From Rickettsiales bacterium (GTDB taxonomy: Bacteria > Pseudomonadota > Alphaproteobacteria > Rs-D84), in assembly GCA_031283185.1 (NCBI GenBank), contig JAITCH010000010.1, positions 127,237 to 189,544 of the forward strand: a DNA stretch of 62,308 nt. Direction: 5' to 3'. Position numbers and translations under genes: made by a program. Shown piece by piece: positions 28,603 to 37,129 of the stretch. Each line of letters begins with the position of its first letter. Within the stretch, counting starts at the first letter, position 1. The notes beneath the pieces were generated by a model. It did no database searches, was not told where the DNA came from, and saw only the letters and a list, made by a program, of their open reading frames with translations.

Positions 28603-29619
28603 TTATATCAACTTGCCGATTGCAGCGGCGGTGTCCAACATTTTGTTAGAGAATCCCCACTCGTTATCATACCACGAAGTGATATGCAGCAGTTTATCCC
28701 CAACCATCTTGGTCAGTCCGGCATCAAAAATTGAAGTCCGCGGGTCGTGCGTAAAGTCAACTGATACCAGCGGCAATTCATTATAGCCCAGAACGCCTTT
28801 GAGTGAACCTTCGCTCGCGGCCTTTTTAATTGCGGCATTGACTTTATCCGTGGTCGCCGGATTTTTCAGATTAACAATCAGTTCAACAACCGACACATCC
28901 GGGGTTGGAACGCGTATAGCAACGCCGTCCAATTTGCCCGCCAGTTTCGGCAGAACCAAACCGATTGCCTTTGCCGCGCCGGTGCTGGACGGAATCATTG
29001 AAACCGCTGCCGCGCGCGCACGCCGGAAATCGCTGTGGTTTGTGTCCAGCAGCCTTTGGTCGCCCGTATATGCGTGAACGGTGGTCATATAGCCGTTTTC
29101 AATGCCGAATTCAGCGTCTATGACACTTGCCACGGGGGCAAGGCAATTTGTCGTGCAGGACGCGTTAGAAACGATATTATGCGCCTTGGTCAATGTATTA
29201 TCATTCACACCGAACACGATTGTGGCGTCTGCGCCCGTGCTTGGGGCGGATACCAGCACTTTTTTCGCGCCAGCCTCCAAGTGAACCTTTGCCTTTTCGG
29301 CATCGGTGAATATACCTGTGCATTCCATCACGATGTCTATATTCAGTTTTTCCCATGGAAGCAATTTCGGATCGCGTTCCTGGATAACTTGAATTTTTTG
29401 ATCACCGACATTAATAAAGCCGCCGGACACTTCGACTGGCATAGGCAAACGCCGATGAACCGAATCGAATTCCAACAGGTGCGCCGATTGGTCGATCGGT
29501 GCCAGATCGTTGATTGCTACAAATTCCAGGTCCTTACGGCCTGATTCTAGGTAAGCGCGTAAGACCATCCGCCCGATGCGGCCAAAGCCATTAATCGCTA
29601 TTCTTGTTTTATTTGCCAT
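28603..29619 (-). CDS. gap: Glyceraldehyde-3-phosphate dehydrogenase
   Basis: 338 residues. Rossmann fold start INGFGRIGRMVLRA, an Asp after the second strand (AINDL, Asp38) favouring NAD over NADP, catalytic Cys155 in SNASCTTNCLAP, HAYTGDQ, and the C-terminal SWYDNEWGFSNKM. Type I GAPDH acting in glycolysis/gluconeogenesis, alongside eno and gpmI in this window. An AAAGGAGAAACC site precedes the ATG. No repeat is inserted in this gene. Confidence 0.97.
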   Translation of the reverse strand: MANKTRIAINGFGRIGRMVLRAYLESGRKDLEFVAINDLAPIDQSAHLLEFDSVHRRLPMPVEVSGGFINVGDQKIQVIQERDPKLLPWEKLNIDIVMECTGIFTDAEKAKVHLEAGAKKVLVSAPSTGADATIVFGVNDNTLTKAHNIVSNASCTTNCLAPVASVIDAEFGIENGYMTTVHAYTGDQRLLDTNHSDFRRARAAAVSMIPSSTGAAKAIGLVLPKLAGKLDGVAIRVPTPDVSVVELIVNLKNPATTDKVNAAIKKAASEGSLKGVLGYNELPLVSVDFTHDPRTSIFDAGLTKMVGDKLLHITSWYDNEWGFSNKMLDTAAAIGKLI

Positions 29620-29684
29620 TGGTTTCTCCTTTTGGTTGGCGGAGGCATCTTAACACCCAACAAGGGGTGCTGTCAAATTAACCC

Positions 29685-29712
29685 TTGCTTTTTAAGGGAT
29701 TAGTGGTAGAAT
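29685..29712 (+). promoter_or_regulatory. Candidate promoter for RNase J
   Basis: TTGCTT (29685-29690), 16-nt spacer, TAGAAT (29707-29712). The leader would be about 110 nt and contains a small GC hairpin near 29749-29771. Confidence 0.4.
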
Positions 29713-29829
29713 TCGGGGGAAATTGAGAGTGTAGATATACATTTTTAACCGCGCCCGTAATGGGCGGGGCAGCCCCTTTGATAAGCATCGGGGCATCAAT
29801 CAACAATAATAAGGAAAAAGAAGAAAGAT

Positions 29830-31854
29830 ATGTTAAAAGGTTTATTTGGAAGAAAGAAAACAGGTAATGATGCGACCAGGTCGCTTGACCGCAAGCGCGG
29901 CAAAAAACACACTAATAGTCATAAGGGCGAGGCGCAGGCCAAGCGCGGCGAACATAAAGTGCAGCAGAAAGCGAAACTTAAAGACAGCGGCGATAAATTA
30001 AATTGGCTGCCGGGCGCAGTGCCGGAAAAGAGTGAAGATTTCAGGGGGAAGGGCGAGAATAGGGGTAAATCCGCCCGGCAGGGTCATAAACCCCGCAATT
30101 CCGCGCCTCGCCGTGAAGAGCGCGATGAAGAATATGCGCCGCGCAAGATAAAGGTCGCACAGCGCAATCCGGGTGATGCGAATGATGATTCGGTCTACTT
30201 TTTCGCCCTTGGCGGAATGGATCAGGTCGGTATGAATATGTATGTGTATAAACTGCACGGCAAATACCTGATTGTTGACGCAGGATTCGGCTTTTCCAGC
30301 GGATACGAAGGGGACGAGGGTGCAGACACCCGCTATCCTGATACTGCCTATTTAGAGCAGGTTAAGAAAGATGTGGTGGGTATAGTCGTTACCCACGGAC
30401 ACGAAGACCATATTGGCGCGATAAAGCATATTTGGCCGAAATTCCGCTGCCCGATTTATTGCACCAGATTCGTTGAAAAGACAATCCGCAAGGACTTTGA
30501 CGAACTGGGCATTGAGACCAAGCAGGGCGACTTCCGTGTGTTCAATCATACGGGCGACAAATTCGCCGTGGATCCGTTTAATGTAGAAACATTCCATGTA
30601 TCGCATTCCTTGCCCGAGGCAAATATGGTGGTTATTTCCACGCCACAGGGAAAAATTCTGCATTCCGGCGACTGGACATTTAATGATGGGATTCCGATTG
30701 AAATGCCGACTGATTATAAAAGATTGGCGGAAATTGGCAGCGACCCGGACTTGCTGGCATTGGTTAACGATTCGACTGAAATCAGCCGCGGGAACTTGCA
30801 GACCACTGAATTAGAAGTCAAAGAGACCTTGAAAAAGCTGTTCGAGGCGGCTCCGCAGCGCGTTCTGATGACTTGTTATTCCCGCAGTATTGCGCGCCTT
30901 AAAATGGCGGCCGAGGCGGCAAAGGAAACCGGGCGCGTCTGTTCGGTCAAGGGTCGTTCGCTGATTACCTTCCGCGAAATCGGTATTGAATTGGGTTATT
31001 TAGATGCAGACGAAATCTTGGTATGGGACGATGTTAGGGACTTGCCTGCGGATAAACAGGTGGTTCTTTGCACTGGATCCCAGGGCGAAAAATACGCGTT
31101 GTTGACCCGCCTGTGCCGTGGCGAAGTGCGCGAAATGAAACTGACTCAAACAGATACCGTTATTTTCTCGGCGATTATCATTCCTGGCAATGAATTGGAA
31201 GTCTCCGGGATGTATAATAAATTGGCAAAGGTTGGATGCCATGTGCATACGATTTTTGATACGGAAAAACTGCACGCGAATGGACACGCTGGCGCGCCGG
31301 AGTATCGCAAGTTCTATGAAATGGTGCATCCATTTGTGGCGATACCAATGCACGGAATGTATGTATCGGAAATGCTGAATGTTAAAATGGCCGTTGAAAT
31401 TGGCGGCGCAAAGCATATGGCTATGGTTAAGAACGGCGAAATTCTGCGCCTTCGCCGTGGCGAAACGCCTGAAATTGTGGACAAAGCCCATACCGGCGTT
31501 ATTATCAAAGAAGGCGAAACCGAACTGGCCGCAAACGATGTTGTGTTTAAGAATCGGCAAAAGATATTGCTAAGCGGCGCGGTGTTCGTTACTCTTTCTG
31601 TGGATAGAAAAGGTTATCTGAAAGACGCGCCCGAGGTTTCGTCAGCGGGCATATTTGAGAGCGATTCGACAGGTGCGATGAAGCGTTCGGTTCAGGTTGC
31701 GATTACGCGCGCGATTGATCAGATGGATAAAGATGATCGGCGGTCGGAAGATGCGCTTATGGCGGCGACCCGTGCGGCGGTTAATTCGGCGTTGCGCCCG
31801 CAGATTGGCCGACAGAAGCGGCCGAATATCATTGTGCATTTAGTGTATAAATAA
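29830..31854 (+). CDS. rnj: Ribonuclease J with long basic N-terminal extension
   Basis: 674 residues. The metallo-beta-lactamase/beta-CASP core starts near residue 122 (VYFFALGGMDQVGMNMYVY) with HGHEDHIGAIKH (189-200), SHSLPEAN, HSGDWTFND, the beta-CASP LMTCYSRSIAR and PMHGMY. RNase J processes and degrades RNA 5'-3' and matures rRNA in alphaproteobacteria. The first ~120 residues form a Lys/Arg/Gly-rich disordered extension not present in standard members (~555 residues); it could bind RNA or partners. AAGGAAAAAGAAG precedes the ATG. Confidence 0.94.
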   Translation: MLKGLFGRKKTGNDATRSLDRKRGKKHTNSHKGEAQAKRGEHKVQQKAKLKDSGDKLNWLPGAVPEKSEDFRGKGENRGKSARQGHKPRNSAPRREERDEEYAPRKIKVAQRNPGDANDDSVYFFALGGMDQVGMNMYVYKLHGKYLIVDAGFGFSSGYEGDEGADTRYPDTAYLEQVKKDVVGIVVTHGHEDHIGAIKHIWPKFRCPIYCTRFVEKTIRKDFDELGIETKQGDFRVFNHTGDKFAVDPFNVETFHVSHSLPEANMVVISTPQGKILHSGDWTFNDGIPIEMPTDYKRLAEIGSDPDLLALVNDSTEISRGNLQTTELEVKETLKKLFEAAPQRVLMTCYSRSIARLKMAAEAAKETGRVCSVKGRSLITFREIGIELGYLDADEILVWDDVRDLPADKQVVLCTGSQGEKYALLTRLCRGEVREMKLTQTDTVIFSAIIIPGNELEVSGMYNKLAKVGCHVHTIFDTEKLHANGHAGAPEYRKFYEMVHPFVAIPMHGMYVSEMLNVKMAVEIGGAKHMAMVKNGEILRLRRGETPEIVDKAHTGVIIKEGETELAANDVVFKNRQKILLSGAVFVTLSVDRKGYLKDAPEVSSAGIFESDSTGAMKRSVQVAITRAIDQMDKDDRRSEDALMAATRAAVNSALRPQIGRQKRPNIIVHLVYK

Positions 31855-32119
31855 GAGATTGCGCCCATAGGCTAATGGATAGACCGTGGCCCTCCGAAGG
31901 CTGAGATGCAGGTTCGACTCCTGCTGGGCGCGCCAAAATAACAAACACTCCCAAATGGGCGATAGTTGACCCGATGGTTTTTCCTATTGCTAGGGTTTGG
32001 CGTTTAAGCGATTGTAATTGTGAATTTAGCCCAGCAAATTTTGATTGCATATTCTTAATAGGGGCACTAACGCGATCAATAGCAGATACAATAACTTGTT
32101 GTTCAACTTTATTTGCCAT
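31829..32119 (-). pseudogene. Phage tail tape-measure protein, N-terminal fragment
   Basis: The first ~57 residues (MANKVEQQVIVSAIDRVSAPIKNMQSKFAGLNSQL...IGKTIGSTIAHLG) match the start of P2-type tape-measure proteins, which normally run to many hundreds of residues. After that the frame reads antisense through the tRNA-Arg gene (ARPAGVEPASQPSEG) and stops. The gene is therefore cut at the tRNA 3' end, a classic phage attachment point. GAGGTG before the ATG is intact. Confidence 0.75.
31861..31935 (+). tRNA. tRNA-Arg (anticodon CCG)
   Basis: Acceptor GCGCCCA (31861-31867) pairs with TGGGCGC (31925-31931), followed by G and an encoded CCA (31933-31935). The anticodon arm is TGGCC-CTCCGAA-GGCTG, giving anticodon CCG. 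The T arm is GCAGG-TTCGACT-CCTGC. It reads CGG codons. It lies 6 nt after rnj, and its 3' end marks the boundary of a prophage remnant. Confidence 0.95.
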
Positions 32120-32169
32120 TTCAGCACCTCGTGCAATAATAAGGTGTGAAAGTTATTGTTTGTATAAAA

Positions 32170-32352
32170 TTACTTAAAAATAGGAGTGAGGAAATCGTTA
32201 AGCGCAACACCATATTGCCAAACATATGGAGCCAACTTAATGATTCCGTATATGAGCATTCCAGCAAAGAAAATTTGTCCAAACTTTTTAAGCCAACATT
32301 TGACCTTGCGCTCAAATGCCTGGTTGTCATTAATGGCTTTATTCTTTTGCAT
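32170..32352 (-). CDS. Small single-helix protein of the phage remnant
   Basis: 60 residues with a basic, helical first half and one hydrophobic helix (IFFAGMLIYGIIKLAPYVW). It lies between the tail chaperone genes and the tape-measure fragment, on the same strand, each gene preceded by the same GAGGTG/AAGGTG ribosome-binding site. Function unknown; it may be decayed or a phage accessory gene. Confidence 0.5.
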   Translation of the reverse strand: MQKNKAINDNQAFERKVKCWLKKFGQIFFAGMLIYGIIKLAPYVWQYGVALNDFLTPIFK

Positions 32353-32430
32353 ATCTGCACCTCTTCACTATTAATATAATGCAGAATCCTCGAAAAATCA
32401 AGTCTTTCGGCCAACTTATTGAAAAATGCC

Positions 32431-32870
32431 TTATTTTCTGCCACTTCTCAGTTCCTTTTCTTGCTTTTCCGACAATTCCGCAACAGCGGAAAACAGCCAG
32501 TTTAACTCCGAAATTGGCATTGCCAACAACTCAGCCGGGGACAGGTGCAGATGGAATGCCATTTGGGCTACGCGGCTGGCGCAATTTCCCCCATCTGCAC
32601 CCCTAAAAAACTCATGATCTCCATTGCAATCGCCGTGAAATCCGCTATTTCCAGGTCTTCGCAATTCATTAAATCAGATAATTTTTCAATATATGTCCCC
32701 AACTTTTTCATATCCATATCCACCACCCCACTCGCTCCGATATTGAATGGCAGTCCGATTTCGCGGACATCGCGCGTAGATGGCTCGCGGATGTCAAGTG
32801 TGGTTTTCTTTTCCCCGGCAATCATAATCGGGAATTTCAACTTGAATGTTTTAAGTATTTTGTCTGTCAT
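32431..32870 (-). CDS. Tail assembly chaperone, -1 frameshift product (P2 gpE+E' type)
   Basis: Shifting frame at T TTT TTA (32610-32604) joins the first 89 residues of the 100-residue chaperone to 57 residues of the -1 frame (RGADGGNCASRVAQMAFHL...), 146 residues in all. P2 gpE+E' is made the same way and has nearly the same lengths. The extension (HLHLSPAELLAMPISELNWLFSAVAELSEKQ) is typical of such C-terminal extensions. Expression is not known; the promoter side has been replaced by repeats. Confidence 0.65.
32568..32870 (-). CDS. Tail assembly chaperone (gpE / Mu gp41-like), short form
   Basis: 100 residues: MTDKILKTFKLKFPIMIAGEKKTTLDIREPSTRDVREIGLPF is the typical start of Phage_TAC proteins, followed by a helical part ending in MEIMSFLGVQM. 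It helps assemble the phage tail tube on the tape measure. AAAGGTG lies 6 nt before the ATG. It is upstream of the tape-measure fragment, the normal order in contractile-tailed phages. It has no inactivating change, although most of the phage is gone. Confidence 0.72.
   Translation of the reverse strand: MTDKILKTFKLKFPIMIAGEKKTTLDIREPSTRDVREIGLPFNIGASGVVDMDMKKLGTYIEKLSDLMNCEDLEIADFTAIAMEIMSFLGVQMGEIAPAA
32604..32610 (-). promoter_or_regulatory. Programmed -1 frameshift slippery site T TTT TTA
   Basis: Zero-frame codons AGT TTT TTA present a canonical X XXY YYZ heptamer, eleven codons before the short-form stop, exactly where the -1 frame is open in both directions. Confidence 0.65.
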
Positions 32871-32888
32871 TTTTTCACCTTTCAATTT

Positions 32889-32921
32889 GGCTCCTCTCCC
32901 GGCTTCGCCGGGAGAGGAGCC
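32889..32921. repeat. Perfect 15-bp-stem palindrome
   Basis: GGCTCCTCTCCCGGC, loop TTC, GCCGGGAGAGGAGCC. It lies just upstream of the tail chaperone start and begins a block of repeats where the rest of the phage would be. Confidence 0.8.
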
Positions 32922-32960
32922 GCGCCAGTGCGTTTCACGCACGGTGGGCGGTGAGGGCAT

Positions 32961-33065
32961 CCCTGCCCCCTTGAGGGGCGGGGCGGTCGCTTTTTTGCGA
33001 CCGGGGGTGGGGGTAATTCCCCTCCTGTGGAGGGGGTGCCCGCAGGGCGGGGTGGTTTAGCCACC
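32961..33065 (+). repeat. Family E element followed by a family D unit
   Basis: CCCTGCCCCCTTGAGGGGCG...GGTCGC-TTTTTT-GCGACC (32961-33014) and AATTCCCCTCCTGTGGAGGGG...GGTGGTTTAGCCACC (33015-33065) are directly joined. Confidence 0.82.
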
Positions 33066-33364
33066 TTTTCTAACGGACAACTTCTCTATTTTTGTCATCC
33101 TCATCCCGACTGCCAATTCCCCTTAACTGGCGGCGGGGTATTGGTCAAACAAGCCCCATTCTGACCACCCCCACCAAAAATTGAAAAAATTTATTCCGAT
33201 ATATCATTGAATGCTGCCGAAATATATCGCCTTGGGGCGATTATTGACCTGGATGCCGTTGCCAAAAACTGCACAAATTCCGCCACCCAAATATGCACTT
33301 GACAAACAAATAATTTGTTCTATAATTGCCTTGTAAATGGAAACCAAACCAATGGAGAGTTGAA
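33066..33364. other. Gene-free stretch
   Basis: About 300 bp between the repeat block and the next gene. It contains a partial repeat end near 33117-33145 (TTCCCCTTAACTGGCGGCGGGG) and otherwise nothing I can identify; a -10-like TATAAT at 33321 may serve the following gene. Confidence 0.5.
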
Positions 33365-33817
33365 ATGATATTAAGCATTCAATCGCATTATTTAATCCCT
33401 TCGTTCCAGCACCACGAACCGGGCATATATTTTCTGACTTCGTGCTATCGCAACAACGAAAACGAGAAAAACGCACAGCATATCATAGACGAAAAGGTCT
33501 ATGTTTATCTGGTTGACGCGGAAAAAGGGGCAGAAGAAAAGTCAATGTTTGCCAGTATTCTGCGGGCGCGCGAGGCTTACGAGGAAGAATATGCCAAAAA
33601 CCCGGACGATCGGAGTGCCATAACCGGGGCGAATTCCTGCGAGATTTTGGAACAAATGTATAATAATTCTCTGTGTCGCAAGGAAGTTCCTGGGGATTTG
33701 CGTGCTATGATCAGCGGGGATTTGTGGAAATTGCCGGGTGTGCCGGATGGCGGCAGCATTTCGACCAATTTTGACAAGGCACTTTATCTCAGCGGAATTT
33801 CCAACACCCGCGGGTAA
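33365..33817 (+). CDS. Unknown protein
   Basis: 150 residues, no signal peptide or membrane segment. The first part suggests beta strands (ILSIQSHYLIPSFQHHEPGIYFLTSCYR), the middle is helical and acidic (EDAEKGAEEKSMFASILRAREAYEEEYAKN), and Cys residues are scattered. No family recognised. GGAGAG at 33354 and the ATG at 33365 define the start; the frame is open ~40 nt further without support. Being next to a phage remnant it may be an accessory gene. Confidence 0.6.
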   Translation: MILSIQSHYLIPSFQHHEPGIYFLTSCYRNNENEKNAQHIIDEKVYVYLVDAEKGAEEKSMFASILRAREAYEEEYAKNPDDRSAITGANSCEILEQMYNNSLCRKEVPGDLRAMISGDLWKLPGVPDGGSISTNFDKALYLSGISNTRG

Positions 33818-33823
33818 TATAAA

Positions 33824-33953
33824 ATTCTCCTCCATTGGAGGAGTCCGGGCGAAGCCCGGGAGGTGGTTTAGCCACATTACAAGTTGCGTTAAGGTTATAT
33901 GTGGTTAAACCACCCCGTCCCGTTCCGGGACACCCCTCCAACGGAGGGGAATT
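33824..33953. repeat. Long bipartite palindromic element (family D, head-to-head)
   Basis: Second copy of the 130-bp cruciform at 9968. The two differ mainly in the small inner hairpins (CCGGGCGAAGCCCGG and CCCGTTCCGGGA here) and in the spacer around GTTATATGTGG, so pairing is conserved while sequence drifts. Confidence 0.85.
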
Positions 33954-33961
33954 TTTTGCCC

Positions 33962-33989
33962 TTTACCTTTCAACTTTTACCTTTATAAT
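33962..33989 (+). promoter_or_regulatory. Promoter for rsmD
   Basis: TTTACC (33962-33967), 16-nt spacer, perfect TATAAT (33984-33989), 9 nt to the ATG at 33999: a near-leaderless message. It lies in a pyrimidine-rich tract. Confidence 0.5.
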
Positions 33990-33998
33990 GACCACACT

Positions 33999-34550
33999 AT
34001 GGAATCTCACATTAAAATCATTTCTGGAAAATATCGGGGACGGAAACTGGCTTGGCCTGAATCCGCCCGTCCGACCAGTCAGCGCGCAAAAGTGGCTTTA
34101 TTCAATATATTGTCCAGCATAATTAAACCCGGCAATCTTGTGGTCTGGGACGCATTCGCGGGATCCGGGGCTTTTGGCGCAGAATTCGCCTCTCGCGGTT
34201 GGGCAAGTGAGATAATTTTGACGGATTCTGATGCGTCAGCTGTTAAAATTATCAGCAAAAATCTGCAAGATATGGACGATTCTTCAACCTTTACTATTTT
34301 GCGGGCAAAAATGCCCGATGCAGCATCAAAATTTGCCGAAAAAGCCGGGGTAATCTTCCTAGATCCGCCATATTCCGATGTGGGTGAGTTATCAGATACT
34401 ATAAAGATGGTCGCTAACTATATGAATACAAATGCTATTTTAATCGTAGAGTCAGAGGCAGGGACAGAACACATTGCCTCGGATGGTTTAGAACTTATTG
34501 CCGACCGCACTTATGGCCGCGCCCAATTCCATATTTATAGAAAGATATAG
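33999..34550 (+). CDS. rsmD: 16S rRNA (guanine-966 N2)-methyltransferase
   Basis: 183 residues. IISGKYRGRKLAWP and RPTSQRAKVALFNIL form the RsmD N-terminus, DAFAGSGAFGAEFASRG is the SAM motif and FLDPPY the N6/N2-methyltransferase active-site motif. It methylates G966 of 16S rRNA. The ATG lies at the end of its promoter with no ribosome-binding site. The last base of the stop codon is the first base of a family B repeat. Confidence 0.9.
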   Translation: MESHIKIISGKYRGRKLAWPESARPTSQRAKVALFNILSSIIKPGNLVVWDAFAGSGAFGAEFASRGWASEIILTDSDASAVKIISKNLQDMDDSSTFTILRAKMPDAASKFAEKAGVIFLDPPYSDVGELSDTIKMVANYMNTNAILIVESEAGTEHIASDGLELIADRTYGRAQFHIYRKI

Positions 34551-34600
34551 TCCCCTTCGCTGGCGAAGGGGTGGACGGCGCAGCCGGACGGGGTAGTGGT
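34550..34600 (+). repeat. Family B repeat
   Basis: Complete copy that shares its first G with the rsmD stop codon; identical in its centre (GGACGGCGCAGCCGG) to the copy inside xseA. Confidence 0.9.
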
Positions 34601-34678
34601 CAATAATTACGGAATACTTATTTATTGAGATTTCATAATTTATCTGATAATATGGATTAAAAATAAAAAGGACGAAAA

Positions 34679-35974
34679 ATGTTTGATAATCCAAAACTTT
34701 ATAAACTTTCCAATGGTATCCGAGTTCTGCTTGATCCGATACCCAGTATTGAATCGACCGCAATGTATGTTATGGTCGGCACGGGGTCTCGGAATGAATT
34801 GCCCGCCGCCCCCGGTCGCAAGTCGGAATTGGGCATTTCCCATGTCCTGGAACATATGGCTTTCAAGGGCACTTCCCGCCGGGATTCGCACCAAATCAGC
34901 CGGGAAATCGCGGATAATGGTGGGCTTATCAATGCTTATACTTCCTATGATGTTACGGCATATCATATAGTTCTGCTTCAAGACCGCCTGGATTTTGCAA
35001 TGGATATTCTGTCGGACATTGTCCTGAATTCCACCTTCCCAGAAGATGAATTAAAGAAAGAAAAGTCGGTTATATTGCAAGAAATTCTGATGTATATGGA
35101 CATCCCGGATGCGGAAACGGAAAAGTTATTATCCGAAGTGGTTTTCCCTGGCGGCGGCCTTGGGCACGATGTTGCGGGAACGATGGAAAGCGTGTTTGGG
35201 ATAGAGCGGGACGACATACTTGCATACCAAAAAGCCACATATTCTGCGGAAAATACGATAATTTCGCTGTCCGGGGCAGGGCTGGGGAATCCAGAAGAAA
35301 TCCTGGCAAAACTGGAAAAATTGTTTGGCGGAATGCAAAAATCTGCCCCGCGCGACTATATCCGCAGCAGTTATCATCAGGGTGTGGCGTGCAAATTAAA
35401 GCCGGAATTAGAGCATACATATTTGAAGGTAGCGTGGGAAAGTTTCCCGTGTTCTGAGCGGGACAAGACGCTGAACGCCAAATTGGCATCGGCGATTTTG
35501 GGCTTTGGAATGCATTCGCGCCTGTTCGAGGAAGTGCGCGAAAAGCAGAATTTAGTGTATTCGGTGGCGATGGGAAATACTGCGTTCGAGGATGTTGGTA
35601 TGGTGCAGATCAACGCGCAGACCACGCCGGACAATGTGGAAAAGACCTTTGCCGCTTGCGCGAAAATCATTACGGAATTGAAAACAAATCCCCTTACGGA
35701 CGAGGAATTAAGCCGCACAAAGGCGGTTTATCGCGCTTCCAAGACCATTGGTATGGAAAATCCCGAGGCCAGGGCGGATTATTTCGCGCATCAAATGCTG
35801 ATGTTTGGCGGGATGGAAGACCTGCGGACGCAGTTGGAAAATATAGATCGGGCTCAGTTGGGCGATGTTATGTCGGTGGTGTCCGAGATTGTGTCGAAAA
35901 CCCCGACTATCATTGCGTATGGGGCGGAAAACTCTTGCGTTCCCGACTCTTCCGCCAATTTGTTCGTTAAATAA
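34679..35974 (+). CDS. M16-family zinc peptidase (processing-peptidase-like)
   Basis: 431 residues. The inverted zinc motif HxxEH is HVLEH (55-59), with the distal Glu in the helix around ENTIISLSGAG-EILAKLE region. The second M16 domain follows with the R/Y-type substrate loop (FGMHSRLFEEVREKQNLVYSV). Bacterial members are cytoplasmic or periplasmic oligopeptidases related to mitochondrial processing peptidase; no signal peptide is visible. AAAAAGGAC precedes the ATG. It is monocistronic between a family B repeat and the prfA promoter. Confidence 0.9.
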   Translation: MFDNPKLYKLSNGIRVLLDPIPSIESTAMYVMVGTGSRNELPAAPGRKSELGISHVLEHMAFKGTSRRDSHQISREIADNGGLINAYTSYDVTAYHIVLLQDRLDFAMDILSDIVLNSTFPEDELKKEKSVILQEILMYMDIPDAETEKLLSEVVFPGGGLGHDVAGTMESVFGIERDDILAYQKATYSAENTIISLSGAGLGNPEEILAKLEKLFGGMQKSAPRDYIRSSYHQGVACKLKPELEHTYLKVAWESFPCSERDKTLNAKLASAILGFGMHSRLFEEVREKQNLVYSVAMGNTAFEDVGMVQINAQTTPDNVEKTFAACAKIITELKTNPLTDEELSRTKAVYRASKTIGMENPEARADYFAHQMLMFGGMEDLRTQLENIDRAQLGDVMSVVSEIVSKTPTIIAYGAENSCVPDSSANLFVK

Positions 35975-35997
35975 TTACCGCCAAATAATAATGTTGT

Positions 35998-36034
35998 GCC
36001 GGGGCTTGACCCCGGCATCTTGTCATAATAGAAT
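35998..36034 (+). promoter_or_regulatory. prfA promoter with its -35 inside a family F palindrome
   Basis: The palindrome GCCGGGGC-TTGA-CCCCGGC (about 36000-36016) contains TTGACC (36006-36011). After a 17-nt spacer comes TAGAAT (36029-36034), 9 nt before the ATG at 36044. The same design occurs at 60922-60963. Confidence 0.6.
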
Positions 36035-36043
36035 AAAACCCTA

Positions 36044-37129
36044 ATGAACATCGAACCGAAACTTTTACAGATAAGGTCGCGCCACGCAGAGGTTGAAAAA
36101 TCCCTGGGGGCGGGGAATTTGTCGCCGAATGAGATAATCGCGCTTAATAAAGAATACGCCAGATTGGATGAAATTGTCCCACTCGTCAACGCATACTTTG
36201 CCGCCACACAGAACATCCAGGACGCAGAAAAGATGCTGAAAGACGACCCGGAAATGAGGTCGCTTGCCGAAGAAGAATTGGCAAGAAACAAAGACATATT
36301 AATTGAAGTTGAACAAAACATTAAAATGGCTTTATTGCCCCGAGATGATGCGGATGATCGCAGTGTTATTATGGAAATCCGCGCCGGTGTGGGCGGGGAC
36401 GAAGGCGGAATTTTCGCGGGCGATTTATTCCGGCAATATCAGGGTTATGCGGCTCGGCGTGGGTGGAAAATAGAGGTTATTGATGAAAATCCGACCGAAT
36501 TAAATGGCTATAAAGAGATAATTTTCCGCGTTGTTGGCCGCGGCGCATTCGCTAGATTAAAGTTTGAATCGGGCATTCATCGGGTGCAGCGGGTGCCTGA
36601 AACCGAGGCTGGCGGCCGGGTTCACACTTCGGCAGCATCGGTTGCGGTTATGCCCGAGGCGGAAGAGATTGATGTTAATATAGACGAGAAAGATTTACGG
36701 ATTGATACTTATCGGTCAAGCGGCGCGGGCGGGCAACATGTTAATAAAACCGACAGCGCGGTGCGGATTACTCATATCCCGACCGGGGTGGTTTCCGCAT
36801 CCCAAAACGAGCGGTCGCAGGTGCAAAACAAGGCGAATGCGATGAAGATGCTCCTTGCAAAATTATACGAAAAACAACGACTTGAACAGCAGAGTTCAAG
36901 GGATAGTTCAAGGCGCGCCCAAGTTGGCTCAGGCGACAGGTCAGAAAAGATTCGGACTTATAATTTCCCGGATCAGCGGGTTACGGATCATCGGATTAAA
37001 TTTACACAGCATAGTTTGGATGCGTTTATGTTGGGCGGGGATGGACTGGATAATATGATTGACGCGCTAACGGCGGATTATCAACTGAAACTCCTCACAG
37101 CCCTGGAAGGCGAAAATGACCAGCAATAA
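36044..37129 (+). CDS. prfA: Peptide chain release factor 1
   Basis: 361 residues. GGQ at 229-231 (GAGGQHVNKTDSAVRITH) catalyses peptidyl-tRNA hydrolysis, and PET in RVPETEAGGRVHTS is the PxT stop-codon reading motif of RF1 (UAA/UAG). Length is normal. The ATG is at the predicted transcript start and lacks a ribosome-binding site. tadA overlaps its last 14 nt. Confidence 0.96.
   Translation: MNIEPKLLQIRSRHAEVEKSLGAGNLSPNEIIALNKEYARLDEIVPLVNAYFAATQNIQDAEKMLKDDPEMRSLAEEELARNKDILIEVEQNIKMALLPRDDADDRSVIMEIRAGVGGDEGGIFAGDLFRQYQGYAARRGWKIEVIDENPTELNGYKEIIFRVVGRGAFARLKFESGIHRVQRVPETEAGGRVHTSAASVAVMPEAEEIDVNIDEKDLRIDTYRSSGAGGQHVNKTDSAVRITHIPTGVVSASQNERSQVQNKANAMKMLLAKLYEKQRLEQQSSRDSSRRAQVGSGDRSEKIRTYNFPDQRVTDHRIKFTQHSLDAFMLGGDGLDNMIDALTADYQLKLLTALEGENDQQ

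Noticed and set aside
31829-31935. Protein segment ARPAGVEPASQPSEG at the end of the tape-measure frame
   Set aside because: It is the antisense reading of tRNA-Arg(CCG), not a protein domain.
34679-35974. Alternative start codons and small shadow frames across the M16 gene
   Set aside because: Several overlapping frames on both strands exist because of high coding GC, but none has a start signal or homology.
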